In this document: piece by piece, positions 43,799 to 52,492 of the stretch
How the letters are laid out: each line of letters starts with the position of its first letter
How positions within the stretch are numbered: position 1 is the first letter of the stretch
Assembly (NCBI RefSeq): GCF_031581265.1
Contig: NZ_JAVLBQ010000009.1
Coordinates: 1 to 64,000, forward strand
Direction: 5' to 3'
Source of the DNA: Gracilimonas sp031581265
GTDB taxonomy: Bacteria; Bacteroidota; Rhodothermia; Balneolales; Balneolaceae
DNA length: 64,000 bases
Notes under the pieces: generated by a model
What the model saw: only the letters and a program-made list of their open reading frames with translations
Told to the model about the DNA's origin: nothing
Databases searched by the model: none
Program-made: the position numbers and the translations under genes

Positions 43799-45178
43799 GT
43801 GCTTCAAAAAATACTTTATAACTTCGACATTGCGCTCGAAGCCATCCAGCGAAACAAACTAAGAGCTTTTTTAACCTCATTGGGAATCATATTTGGTGTT
43901 TCATCCGTGATTGCCATGCTTGCTATTGGTACCGGTGCTCAGCAGGAAGTGTTATCACAAATGCAGCTATTGGGTACGAATAACGTGATCGTGCAGCCGG
44001 TGGTTGAACAGCGCCAGGGTAACGTAAATGAAGAGGGCCAACAGCAAGAGAGTACGAAATTTTCTCCCGGTCTAACTTTAAAGGATTTAGAAAGTATTCG
44101 AGATCATGTGCCTGAGGTTGAGCGATTGAGCCCCGAAATTGTGTACGAAACCAGCTTTATTCGAGAGGCCCGAATGAGAACCGGGAAGTTAGTCGGAGTA
44201 AATTCAGACTATTTTGATATCAGTAATTTTGAGTTTATTGAAGGCGGTAACTTCAGTGAATTACAAATTGGGCAGGCTGAACCGGTTGCTGTGATCGGTT
44301 ATGATGTAAAAACACGATTTTTTCCCGGCGAAGATCCAATCGGGCAAAAAATTAAGGTAGGGCATTTATGGCTTACCGTTATTGGGGTTCTCGAAAAGAA
44401 AGAAGTATCGAACGAAAATATTGAAAATCTGGGTATCCGAAACTTCAACCTTGATATATATGCTCCTGTTTCAACCGTTTTACTCCGATTTAAAAACCGT
44501 GCTGTTGTCACAGCAAATGACTTAGATTCCGGAGGGAGCGGTGGCTCCACAGTCATAATGGGGGGCGGCGCGATGATTTTTTCAACGGGAGGAAGCAGTA
44601 GCTCTTCCAGTGATTATGATGGGAATTATAATCAGCTGGACAGGCTTATTGTGAAAGTTACCGACACCAAATACAGCGGGACCATTGCTGAAATTTTATC
44701 AAGGATGTTGCAGAGACGCCATAATGATGTAGTGGACTTTGAGATCATAGTACCGGAGCAGTTACTACAGCAAGAGCAGCAAACCAAAAGGATTTTTAAT
44801 ATCGTGCTTTCTACTATTGCCTCCATCTCGTTGATTGTTGGGGGAATTGGAATTATGAATATCATGCTTGCTTCGGTAGTAGAACGGTTTAGAGAAATTG
44901 GGGTTCGAATGGCCGTAGGAGCACAGAAAAAAGATATTGAACTACAGTTTTTAACCGAAGCACTTACCATAAGTGTTACCGGTGGATTTATAGGAATAAT
45001 GCTCGGGATGGCATTTAGTTATATGATTGAAGCTTCCGCAGATATAGCAACTATAGTTACTCCCGTCTCAATTATAATTTCGTTTGGGGTTGCTGTTTTA
45101 ATCGGAGTGGTATTTGGATACTACCCGGCAAAACAGGCAGCACAACACGATCCAGTACACGCACTACGACATGAGTAA
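43799..45178 (+). CDS. MacB/FtsX-type ABC transporter permease
   Basis: A 459-residue permease starting with GTG. The N-terminal helix (LRAFLTSLGIIFGVSSVIAM) is followed by a MacB periplasmic core domain (residues 45-330, including a Gly/Ser-rich loop GGSSSSSSDYDGN) and three C-terminal helices of the FtsX domain (GGIGIMNIMLASVVERFREIG is split over the second). It has no nucleotide-binding domain, and no ABC ATPase gene is in the operon, so the ATPase must come from elsewhere. The 3' end overlaps the TolC-like gene by 8 bp. Confidence 0.88.
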   Translation: MLQKILYNFDIALEAIQRNKLRAFLTSLGIIFGVSSVIAMLAIGTGAQQEVLSQMQLLGTNNVIVQPVVEQRQGNVNEEGQQQESTKFSPGLTLKDLESIRDHVPEVERLSPEIVYETSFIREARMRTGKLVGVNSDYFDISNFEFIEGGNFSELQIGQAEPVAVIGYDVKTRFFPGEDPIGQKIKVGHLWLTVIGVLEKKEVSNENIENLGIRNFNLDIYAPVSTVLLRFKNRAVVTANDLDSGGSGGSTVIMGGGAMIFSTGGSSSSSSDYDGNYNQLDRLIVKVTDTKYSGTIAEILSRMLQRRHNDVVDFEIIVPEQLLQQEQQTKRIFNIVLSTIASISLIVGGIGIMNIMLASVVERFREIGVRMAVGAQKKDIELQFLTEALTISVTGGFIGIMLGMAFSYMIEASADIATIVTPVSIIISFGVAVLIGVVFGYYPAKQAAQHDPVHALRHE

Positions 45179-46646
45179 ACGATTTTTAAGTTTTTTGATC
45201 ATATTTGCCGTTACGCTGATTACAACTCAGGTTCAGGGGCAAAATAGCAGAACACTCACATTAGAACAAAGCATTGAAATAGCCAAGGATAATAGTCCGC
45301 TGGCGCGTGCTGCTAATTTTTCCCTGGTTTCGGCGAAGTGGAGATATAAGTCCTTTCGGGCAGATTTGCTTCCCAGTTTAACGCTTGGCGGAGATGCCCC
45401 CAATTACAATAAATCCATTTTCTCAAATGTACAGGATGATGGTACGGTTACTTTTTCATCCCGAACACAGTCTGAGGCCTCGGTAGATCTTACCGTTCAA
45501 CAAAATATATTGCCAACCGGAGGTAATTTGTCACTTTCAAGTGGTATTACAAGGTTGGGGATTTTTCAAAGTGAGAATACATATCTATGGCAAAGTACGC
45601 CATTGGTTGCTTCCCTTCGGCAACCTCTATTTCAGTACAATAGTTTGAAGTGGAGAAACCGTATTGAGCCGCTGCGGTATCAAATTGCCCAAAAGCAGTA
45701 CGTGGAAGACATGGAAGACCTGGCGTTCAACACCACCCAAAGCTTCTTTGATTTCCTGCTGGCAAAAATTAATGTAGAGGTTGCTGAATTTAATGTCACC
45801 GTCAACGACTCGGTATATAATATTTCTAAAGGGAGATATCAGGTGGGAAGTATCGCCGAAAATGATTTACTGCAAACTGAATTGGCTTTACGTAATGCTG
45901 AAACTTCTTTAACCACAGCACGGCTAAATTTTCAAAGAGCCGAAGAAAACTTTAAGGCTCTGTTAGGTATTCCGGATGAAACAGTAATTGAAGTATTGGT
46001 CCCCGAAGATGCCCCGGAACTTAATATAGACGTTGAAAAAGCGTTAACGCTGGCCCAGGAAAATAACAGCACTTCCCTTGAATTTGAGCTTAGTGAAATT
46101 CAGGCTAACCAAGCGTATGATCAGGCTCGAAAGGATGCCGGGTTTTCAGCAACCATACAAGCAAGTTATGGATTGAATCAAACGTCGGATGATTTTTCTG
46201 ATTTGTATGAGAACGCACAGAACCGACAGTTTTTTACCCTTGGTTTTGAAATACCGATTTTTAACTGGGGTAAAAATAATGCGGAGATACAATCGGCACG
46301 AAATCAGCAGGTATCAACGGCTAATACCATTGCCTACCAAAAGCTACAGTTTGACCTAAATGTACGAAGTACGGTTCGGGAATTTTCGCAGCTGCAAAGT
46401 CAGGTTGAACTTGCTGAACAATCTGATGAAATTGCCGATCGCCGTTATGATGTAGCTCAGAATCGATACCTGATTGGTAAAATCGACATCACAAACCTAT
46501 TCATTGCTCAAAATGAAAAAGACAGTGCGCGGCGAAGCTATATTCAAGCACTCAGAAATTACTGGACCGGCTATTACAACCTGCGCCGCCTCACACTATA
46601 TGACTTCGAACAAGGTGCTCCAATAACCATAGATGCCGACATGTAA
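45171..46646 (+). CDS. TolC-family outer-membrane efflux channel
   Basis: About 491 residues. The start is ATG 45171 (MSKRFLSFLI...), giving a signal peptide ending QVQG; a longer frame from 45114 lies inside the permease gene. Two OEP repeats of alpha-hairpins are visible, for example SIEIAKDNSPLARAANFSLV and RYQVGSIAENDLLQTELALR in the first half and RYDVAQNRYLIGKIDITNLF in the second. It forms the outer-membrane exit of the adaptor-permease system. Last gene of the operon; no clear terminator, and R1 copy C starts about 110 bp later. Confidence 0.9.
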   Translation: MSKRFLSFLIIFAVTLITTQVQGQNSRTLTLEQSIEIAKDNSPLARAANFSLVSAKWRYKSFRADLLPSLTLGGDAPNYNKSIFSNVQDDGTVTFSSRTQSEASVDLTVQQNILPTGGNLSLSSGITRLGIFQSENTYLWQSTPLVASLRQPLFQYNSLKWRNRIEPLRYQIAQKQYVEDMEDLAFNTTQSFFDFLLAKINVEVAEFNVTVNDSVYNISKGRYQVGSIAENDLLQTELALRNAETSLTTARLNFQRAEENFKALLGIPDETVIEVLVPEDAPELNIDVEKALTLAQENNSTSLEFELSEIQANQAYDQARKDAGFSATIQASYGLNQTSDDFSDLYENAQNRQFFTLGFEIPIFNWGKNNAEIQSARNQQVSTANTIAYQKLQFDLNVRSTVREFSQLQSQVELAEQSDEIADRRYDVAQNRYLIGKIDITNLFIAQNEKDSARRSYIQALRNYWTGYYNLRRLTLYDFEQGAPITIDADM

Positions 46647-46754
46647 TCGGACAGTCTTGAATAAAGAATAGTAACACAATTTATATTGTGATGTGCTCGA
46701 CCTTTTATCAAGGAGCCAGAGTTAGAATGAAATAGATCAAAGAACTGCCATCGC

Positions 46755-47088
46755 TGTAGATTTTAGATAATTTGCCCACAAAATAGTTTTTAGATTCATA
46801 CAGAAAAAGTCCTCCCTTGCCTGTCCCGTACAAGCGTGTCGGGGAGGGAGGTGCCGGACTGAGCGGATGTGAAGTCTGGCGGAGGGTGTTGGTGCCAATG
46901 CCAAGATTGCTTTTACGGTCTAATTTTCTACAATAGCCATTATTCTGAGTAATGTCAGCCTGAATTATCCTTGGTGCCAACACCTCTCACAACAAATCAG
47001 GAACAACTGATTTGTTGATCTCTCCTCAAGGAGAGACTTTTTCTGGGCAGTTTAACGAAAATTGCCATCGAATTACTTAGCATCTACA
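46755..47088 (-). repeat. R1 dispersed element, copy C
   Basis: 334 bp, bounded by TGTAGATTTTAGATAATT and AATTACTTAGCATCTACA. It carries the longer variant of the first palindrome, with a 25-nt loop insertion (GCCTGTCCCGTACAAGCG) that copy E also has. Next come GCGGATGTGAAGTCTGGCGG, GGGTGTTGGTGCC...TTGGTGCCAACACC, a CAAATCAG/CTGATTTG stem and CTCTCCTCAAGGAGAG. Same orientation as copy A. Confidence 0.85.
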
Positions 47089-47116
47089 ACCTCCCCACAA
47101 TAACTCAAACGATTCG

Positions 47117-47124
47117 TATCTTTG
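47117..47124 (+). promoter_or_regulatory. Candidate -7 box (TATCTTTG) upstream of ypdA
   Basis: TATCTTTG, 50 bp before the ATG at 47175, matches TAnnTTTG. It lies 28 bp beyond the right end of R1 copy C, so the promoter's -33 region would fall at the element boundary. No clear -33 TTG. Confidence 0.4.
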
Positions 47125-47174
47125 GGGTGTTTAAATCAATCACTTACTGAACACTAAAAAAACAAAAGAAACGC

Positions 47175-48128
47175 ATGGTTATTATAATCGGTGCCGGTCC
47201 CATCGGACTTGCTACAGGAATTGCCCTTCAACAAAATGACATCCCCTTTAAGATTATTGAAAAAGGCTGTTTAGTCAATTCCCTTTTCCACTATCCCACC
47301 AACATGACGTTCTTTTCAACCTCCGATAAATTGGAGATCGGAAATATCCCCTTCATTTCTCATGGATCGAAGCCTACACGAGCAGAGGCCCTGGAATATT
47401 ATCGCAGGGTGGCAGAGCATTATAAACTTCCTGTTAATTTATATGAGAAAGTTGAAACTATGGAAGGGGAAGACGGCAATTTCACGGTTAAAACGGATAA
47501 AGCAGAGTATAAAGCAGATAAAGTAATAGTTGCTTCCGGCTTTTATGGAAAGCCAAATATGATGGGCGTTCCCGGAGAAGATCTTCCCAAAGTAAAACAT
47601 TACTATGACGAGCCTCATCCCTATGCCTGGCAGAAAGTACTGGTGATTGGCGGCGGAAATTCCGGTGTGGATGTAGCCCTTGAATGCTGGCGAGGCGGAG
47701 CTGAAGTCACCATGTTGTTAAAATATGACTCCATTAAGCCAACCGTGAAATACTGGGTAAAACCGGATATCGAGAACCGGATCAAAAATGAAGAAATCCC
47801 GGCCTACTTTAATTCGGAAGTAAAAGAAATCAGAGAGAAAGAAGTTATTATTAACACTCCTGATGGGGAAGTAACCCTGGAAAATGATTTTGTACTTGCC
47901 ATGACTGGCTATCATCCCAATTATGAGCTTATGGAAAGTTTAGGAGTAGAGCTCACCGACGATGAAAAGTGCATGCCCGTTTACGATGAAGACAGTTTGG
48001 AGACCAAACAAAAAGGAGTTTATGTAGCGGGCGTGGTCTGTGGCGGTATGGATACGAGCCGACTTTTCATCGAAAATTCGCGCGTTCATGCAGAACAGAT
48101 AGCAAGCCATATAAAGCGGAATTTATAG
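47175..48128 (+). CDS. ypdA: YpdA-type FAD-dependent bacillithiol disulfide reductase
   Basis: A 317-residue flavoprotein reductase. FAD motif IIGAGPIGLATG (residues 4-15), NADPH motif VIGGGNSGVDVALE near 160, and the family-typical start NSLFHYPTNMTFFSTSDKLE with GSKPTRAEALEYYRRVAEHY. YpdA reduces bacillithiol disulfide and keeps the thiol pool reduced. The presence of bshA at 61399 in the same window supports a working bacillithiol system. Cytosolic, single-gene unit. Confidence 0.9.
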   Translation: MVIIIGAGPIGLATGIALQQNDIPFKIIEKGCLVNSLFHYPTNMTFFSTSDKLEIGNIPFISHGSKPTRAEALEYYRRVAEHYKLPVNLYEKVETMEGEDGNFTVKTDKAEYKADKVIVASGFYGKPNMMGVPGEDLPKVKHYYDEPHPYAWQKVLVIGGGNSGVDVALECWRGGAEVTMLLKYDSIKPTVKYWVKPDIENRIKNEEIPAYFNSEVKEIREKEVIINTPDGEVTLENDFVLAMTGYHPNYELMESLGVELTDDEKCMPVYDEDSLETKQKGVYVAGVVCGGMDTSRLFIENSRVHAEQIASHIKRNL

Positions 48129-48676
48129 CGTAATATTCCACGCCGGCTTAAAATCTTTATGATGACCCTCGTTGCTCAGCTCCGCTGCGCAATGCCTGCC
48201 GGAAGCACCGCTTCCAAGGGGTTGAATTGGGGTTGGTTGCTCGAATTCATCGACCCCTTTCTGTCTTTCCCCTTCAACAAGGGGAAAGGACGCTTTAGTG
48301 AGTTTGGTATGCCTGAAATAAAAAAGTCAGGAATCCATCTTTCCGCTCGGTTTGAATGGGATGGGATCATGAATTCAATGAGAGCGGGGTGATGGATGGG
48401 TTTTGGGGCTTGTAGTATATCTTCTGTTTGAACCATGATTTGTGGGATTTTAGGATGGGCAGGATTTTTGTTTGGGAAGGTCAATAAAATTCAAAACGAC
48501 ATAAAGTCATTCTGAACACTTGAAGGATCATGTTTTTTTGTGGAGCATGCCATGCCCATGTTGCATTGCTGCGTAATGGCCGTCTCGTAAGCTTCGGCTG
48601 TAGTCAATTTTGATCTGTGTAAGCAGATAGAAATCGTTTTTTATATATTGGTGAGTACTAAAACAGATAGAGTAAT
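48129..48676. other. 548-bp gene-free stretch with R2 copy 2
   Basis: Holds R2 copy 2, preceded by palindromic GCGGTGCTTCC/GGAAGCACCGC-like sequence at 48200-48216. It is followed by a GATTTGTGGGATTTTAGGAT block near 48436 whose reverse complement recurs near 52786. No coding sequence seen. Confidence 0.5.
48235..48408 (+). repeat. R2 dispersed element, copy 2
   Basis: Nearly identical to copy 1 over 174 bp and in the same orientation. It contains the same perfect CTTTCCCCTTCAACAAGGGGAAAG hairpin and the ATCCATCTTTCCGCTCGG / GAGCGGGGTGATGGATGGG pair. Confidence 0.85.
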
Positions 48677-48904
48677 ATGGATAAAAACAACGCAGTCAGA
48701 GAAGAATTGGCTGAGTGGATTTCTAAACCGGGAAATGAAGATCTATTTGAAACATTGAAACTTATCAAAGAAACGGAAACGTCTGGCAATGACTGGTATG
48801 AAGATTTAACGGGACCGGATAAAGAGTCAATAACAAAGGGACAAAAAGATCATAAAGAGGGGAGAACGCTAAGCAGTCAAGAGTTCTGGAATGAAAATGG
48901 CTGA
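48677..48904 (+). CDS. Small acidic protein, probable orphan type II antitoxin
   Basis: A 75-residue acidic protein whose C-terminal half (DKESITKGQKDHKEGRTLSS followed by QEFWNENG) has the look of toxin-binding tails in RelE/ParE-partner antitoxins (x-S-I-x-x-G-x-x-D-x-x-x-G-R-x-x-x-x-E). Its stop overlaps an ATG that reads MAERKKVV and then stops at 48921-48923, so a toxin gene may have been lost just after its start. Identity is by pattern only; no HTH or SpoVT fold is obvious. Starts with ATG at 48677. Confidence 0.5.
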   Translation: MDKNNAVREELAEWISKPGNEDLFETLKLIKETETSGNDWYEDLTGPDKESITKGQKDHKEGRTLSSQEFWNENG

Positions 48905-48923
48905 ACGAAAGAAAGTAGTTTGA
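48897..48923 (+). pseudogene. Possible vestige of a RelE/ParE-type toxin start
   Basis: Eight codons, MAERKKVV, beginning with the ATG that overlaps the antitoxin-like stop (ATGGCTGA), then TGA. 'MAxRKxVVW' is a common opening of RelE/ParE toxins. The rest is missing: downstream sequence to 49115 has no matching frame. Confidence 0.3.
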
Positions 48924-49022
48924 ATGAAGATCCCACATCATTGAACCAGCGTGCACGAGTTGGTCGGTTGGTAATCCGCCGGAGAGGATTTCTTGATGTC
49001 TAATTGAAATTAAATAATATCA

Positions 49023-49030
49023 TATTTTTG
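49023..49030 (+). promoter_or_regulatory. Candidate -7 box (TATTTTTG) upstream of mcrB
   Basis: TATTTTTG, 85 bp before the mcrB ATG, with a TTG at 49004-49006 (16 bp upstream). Matches TAnnTTTG in an AT-rich leader; spacing is a little short. Confidence 0.35.
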
Positions 49031-49115
49031 ATAAATAGATACTTGAAGTTAATGACATCTTTCTTCATAATCTTTAAATGTGATTATCCTGTAAAAAATT
49101 AATTCATAGTGATAT

Positions 49116-50573
49116 ATGGAAAAACTAATTGAGCTTTTAAAAGAGCCGTACGATCCAAACGTTTGGCCAGATAAATCAAAGCAAGGTTTTGAAGAACTTT
49201 TTGGATCTACTGGCGGGAGATACCCAAAGCGAGCAAGTGATGAAATAAGCTTTAGGACACCGAAATTTAATTCAGGTTCAAAAAGCGTTCCTTTTTCAGC
49301 AATTATTCATGAATCAAATCCAGATAGCGGAGGATATGGTGGAATGAGCTTTGTGATTTTTCCAGTACCTGAAGCACCTTCTATGATTGCGATGGTTGTT
49401 GGGACACAGGGCTTAAGTCCAGATGAGCATATTATTGGCAAGCCAGGTCATTCTAGAAAGGTTAATGCTATTTGTAAATGGTTAAACACTGAAAGCAAAA
49501 GTGATAAACAAGTTGCGTGGGCCAAAAGGGAGGCAGTGAGAACAGACATTTCAGTACCCGACAATGTTCGGAAGGAATATCCAGAGTATAAAGAGATTTT
49601 TGACCGGTACGGTGATGTAATATATGGGTTCTGTGCCGCCAAAGATGACATACTTGAAAATGCTATGAAGGTTTTTCTTGATTTCTATTTTCAAGAAAGA
49701 GGGCATTCAACGTTGTCGGCTTTCGAAGATGAAGCGAAAAATATAAAAACATCGTATTTCAATCATTTAATGCCTACGACTAAAAAAAATGATTTGAAGC
49801 AGCTATTGCAAGATCGAAAATTTGTGATACTGCAAGGCCCTCCTGGAACAGGGAAAACAAGGCTGGCGAATGAACTTCTAAAAGAAGACTATGATAATAA
49901 AGGAAGTGCAATTCAGTTCCATCCGAATACAACATATGAAACGTTTATTGGTGGGCTGTTTCCAAGGACTACAGAATCTGAGTTGGGTTTACAGTTTCGG
50001 ATAAAACGAGGGCATTTGCTTGATGCCGTGGTGAAAGCTCAAAAAACAGATGAAGATATTCTTTTAGTAATTGATGAGATTAATCGCGCTGATCTTTCTA
50101 AGGTTTTAGGCGAAGCCATTTATAGCTTAGAACCACATGAAAACCGGACCATTGAATTGCCTTATGATTTTGGAGAACCCATCAAGAATACAATGTCGAT
50201 TCCTTCAAATCTTCACATCCTTGGCACAATGAATACTGCTGATCGGAGCATATCAATTCTTGATGTCGCGATTCGACGAAGATTTGCATTCGTGGATATG
50301 TGGCCACATGCTGAAATTGTAGAAAAGTATGGAAATGAGATCACCAAACCTGCTTTTCAAAAACTACTTGGGATTTTCATTGAATACGCTCCTAATGAAT
50401 CATTCGCTCTTATGCCAGGCCATTCATATTTTATTGCACATAAAGATGTGGATGCGGCAATTCAGATGAAAACAAACTTAATTCCTCTTCTAAATGAATA
50501 TCTGAATCAAGGGTATGTATCTAACTTTGCAGATGCTATACACGCTTATATCCAAGAAATTGAGCAGCTTTAA
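49116..50573 (+). CDS. mcrB: McrB-like AAA+ GTPase of a type IV restriction system, atypical N-terminal domain
   Basis: A 485-residue protein. The AAA+ motor has Walker A LQGPPGTGKTRLANELL near 239-255, the McrB-type Walker B VIDEINRADLSKVLGEAIYS near 319 and the sensor region GTMNTADRSISILDVAIRRR near 369, all diagnostic of McrB. McrB binds modified DNA through its N-terminal domain and uses GTP to drive McrC cleavage. Residues 1-200 (with SFRTPKFNSGSKSVPFSAII, GGYGGMSFVIFPV and GTQGLSPDEHIIGKPGHSRK) do not resemble the E. coli McrB 5mC-binding domain or a PUA/EVE/YTH fold that I can recognise, so the target modification is open. mcrC follows 11 bp downstream. Confidence 0.9.
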   Translation: MEKLIELLKEPYDPNVWPDKSKQGFEELFGSTGGRYPKRASDEISFRTPKFNSGSKSVPFSAIIHESNPDSGGYGGMSFVIFPVPEAPSMIAMVVGTQGLSPDEHIIGKPGHSRKVNAICKWLNTESKSDKQVAWAKREAVRTDISVPDNVRKEYPEYKEIFDRYGDVIYGFCAAKDDILENAMKVFLDFYFQERGHSTLSAFEDEAKNIKTSYFNHLMPTTKKNDLKQLLQDRKFVILQGPPGTGKTRLANELLKEDYDNKGSAIQFHPNTTYETFIGGLFPRTTESELGLQFRIKRGHLLDAVVKAQKTDEDILLVIDEINRADLSKVLGEAIYSLEPHENRTIELPYDFGEPIKNTMSIPSNLHILGTMNTADRSISILDVAIRRRFAFVDMWPHAEIVEKYGNEITKPAFQKLLGIFIEYAPNESFALMPGHSYFIAHKDVDAAIQMKTNLIPLLNEYLNQGYVSNFADAIHAYIQEIEQL

Positions 50574-50584
50574 ATTTATAGCTT

Positions 50585-52030
50585 GTGGCTAAAAAACAAT
50601 CAAATACAGACTGGGTAAAATCATTACAACCCAGCAGGTTGAATGTATTAGAACTCAACGATTCTCAAAGAACTTATCTGCCAACAATTTTTTTGTCACA
50701 GCATGTAAACGCTCGTAATGAAGATCCAGTAGTAGCTAAGCTTGTCCACCAATTTTTAAAAATAAATAGGCACTATTTAAACGAGCTTGATATACAGGCA
50801 CAGCTAAGTTATAGCGGAGATAATATTAAGTTGAATCTTAAGTCGCACACAAAGATCGGCGCTATTCCGCTTCTATCTCCCATTACCCATAAAAATGAGT
50901 ACAGTCTTGTTATAAAACCAAGATTTGGTTGGAATGGGGTGGGCCCCATTTTATCAAGAACAGGGTTTAGATATTTGCCTCAGATTTTAGAATTACCACA
51001 GCTTCGAATATCTGAGACCCACATTCCACCTTGGGTACTATCTACTGTTATTCTTTCAAGAATTGAAGCTCTCATCAAAAAACTCGACCGACGTTTTGAG
51101 ATGACTACTCAGGTTAATCCTATTCCCAAAGGATCGGTGGATTGGGCAGATTATGCACAAAAACAAATACCAAATGCTAAATTTTTAAACTTCAATTGTA
51201 CATACTCTGATCTAAGGGATAATAGATTAGTGAAGTCATTTATCAAACACACGTTGCTAAAACAAAAGCAGAGCCTGGAAACACAAAGAGATTTCGGGAT
51301 TTTTGTAATTCAACTGATTGATTATTGTGACTCACTTTTGCAGAACGTTTATGATGCATCACCTGTAAAACCAACACCCCTACAATTGAGTAAGCTTTTA
51401 TCTCAATCATTTGAATGCGACACTCTAACAAAAGGTATCCAAGCTATAAAATGGACCAGTGAGGAGAAGGGACTTGCTGGAATTGGTGATCTCCATGGCC
51501 TGCCGTGGTCAATGAATATGGAGGTACTATTTGAATCTTATCTTGAGTCGGTGATTACAAGAATCTCGGAAAAAATTGGTGGCGTCATAAAATCGGGTAG
51601 ATTACGTGAAACCATCATTCCAATTAATTGGGATCCTCCGTTAATAGGCTCTCAGCGATCTCTTGTCCCAGATATTGTATTTACTCGGAATGATGACCTT
51701 TTTATTATTGATGCCAAATACAAAGATCATTGGGAAGATTTAAATATCAAAAACTGGAATAATTTAGAGGATGTAATAAAGGAAAGGCATCGCAATGATT
51801 TACTACAAATATTGGCTTATTCAACTGGAGTGAATCAGAAAAATATTAGTTGTTGTTTGGTGTATCCCTGTAAAAAAGACACGTGGAAATCGCTCTTAAA
51901 ACGTAACAGACACATTCATAAGGCTGAGATAAATAGGGGAAGTAAGCGAATAAATGTTTTTCTTACCGCAGTTCCCTTTGATTTGGATGAAGAGGATATT
52001 GAAAAGTTATTACCGATATTTCTAAAATAA
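50585..52030 (+). CDS. mcrC: McrC-like PD-(D/E)xK endonuclease subunit
   Basis: Nuclease partner of McrB. The 481-residue protein starts with GTG 11 bp after mcrB. The N-terminal part matches the McrC beta-rich domain (LKSHTKIGAIPLLSPITHKN, FGWNGVGPILSRTGF), and the C-terminal nuclease core shows SLVPDIVF near 359-366 and the D-A-K motif FIIDAKYKDHW near 372-382, as expected for PD-(D/E)xK. Both subunits look intact. McrBC cuts DNA carrying modified cytosines, a defence against phages with modified genomes or incoming methylated plasmids. Confidence 0.9.
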   Translation: MAKKQSNTDWVKSLQPSRLNVLELNDSQRTYLPTIFLSQHVNARNEDPVVAKLVHQFLKINRHYLNELDIQAQLSYSGDNIKLNLKSHTKIGAIPLLSPITHKNEYSLVIKPRFGWNGVGPILSRTGFRYLPQILELPQLRISETHIPPWVLSTVILSRIEALIKKLDRRFEMTTQVNPIPKGSVDWADYAQKQIPNAKFLNFNCTYSDLRDNRLVKSFIKHTLLKQKQSLETQRDFGIFVIQLIDYCDSLLQNVYDASPVKPTPLQLSKLLSQSFECDTLTKGIQAIKWTSEEKGLAGIGDLHGLPWSMNMEVLFESYLESVITRISEKIGGVIKSGRLRETIIPINWDPPLIGSQRSLVPDIVFTRNDDLFIIDAKYKDHWEDLNIKNWNNLEDVIKERHRNDLLQILAYSTGVNQKNISCCLVYPCKKDTWKSLLKRNRHIHKAEINRGSKRINVFLTAVPFDLDEEDIEKLLPIFLK

Positions 52031-52042
52031 TTTTTCCTTTAT

Positions 52043-52213
52043 TCAATAATCCTCCATCCCCGGAATTACATTTCTTATCCCACGACGCAGATTTTCCACA
52101 TCGCGTTTATCGCGGAGAATCAAGTGGATATGCGTATGGAACACGGGTTTCCTCGCGGCTTCTTTCATATCATAGCTCCAGGTTCGAGTTACCGGTTCGT
52201 GTACATCTGCCAT
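52043..52213 (-). CDS. Short ORF with a Vsr-like N-terminal motif, possibly a remnant
   Basis: A 56-residue ORF starting 9 bp after the stop of the next gene upstream on the same strand, which supports co-transcription. It opens MADVHEPVTRTWSYDM, close to the usual opening of very-short-patch-repair endonucleases (x-D-V-H-x-x-x-T-R-S-x-N-M). The rest (KPVFHTHIHLILRDKRDVEN) does not follow Vsr, and the family's 130-150 residues are not reached. So it is a truncated or rearranged vsr, or an unrelated small protein that matches by chance. Its place beside McrBC would fit a modified-cytosine theme. Confidence 0.35.
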   Translation of the reverse strand: MADVHEPVTRTWSYDMKEAARKPVFHTHIHLILRDKRDVENLRRGIRNVIPGMEDY

Positions 52214-52222
52214 CTTGCTATA

Positions 52223-52492
52223 TCATCTAACCTCCAAATACTCCCCAACAAAATCCCCAAGCGACTCCACTTCCTCATCAAACTTCAACACAATTTGTGA
52301 GCAGACAAAATTCACCCATTGTTCGATTTCAGAAGTGGATTCAAAATGATGAAGGAAATCCATCCGGAGATTGTCAACCGAAAAGTCCTCATTAAAGAAC
52401 AAAAATAGATCAGGTTTAAAAGAATCTCTGTAATTCTTTGGCTCTTCGTTTAGGCAAGATTCAAGTACCCTGATTTTCTGTTCGTGTGTCAT
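52223..52492 (-). CDS. Hypothetical acidic protein
   Basis: An 89-residue protein (start taken at the second ATG, 52492: MTHEQKIRVLESCLNEEPKN) with mixed helix-like content (DLFLFFNEDFSVDNLRMDFL, EQWVNFVCSQIVLKFDEEVE). No signal peptide or membrane segment, no family recognised. It is the first of a two-ORF minus-strand unit with the short Vsr-like ORF and converges on mcrC, so it may belong to the same defence patch. Confidence 0.45.
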   Translation of the reverse strand: MTHEQKIRVLESCLNEEPKNYRDSFKPDLFLFFNEDFSVDNLRMDFLHHFESTSEIEQWVNFVCSQIVLKFDEEVESLGDFVGEYLEVR

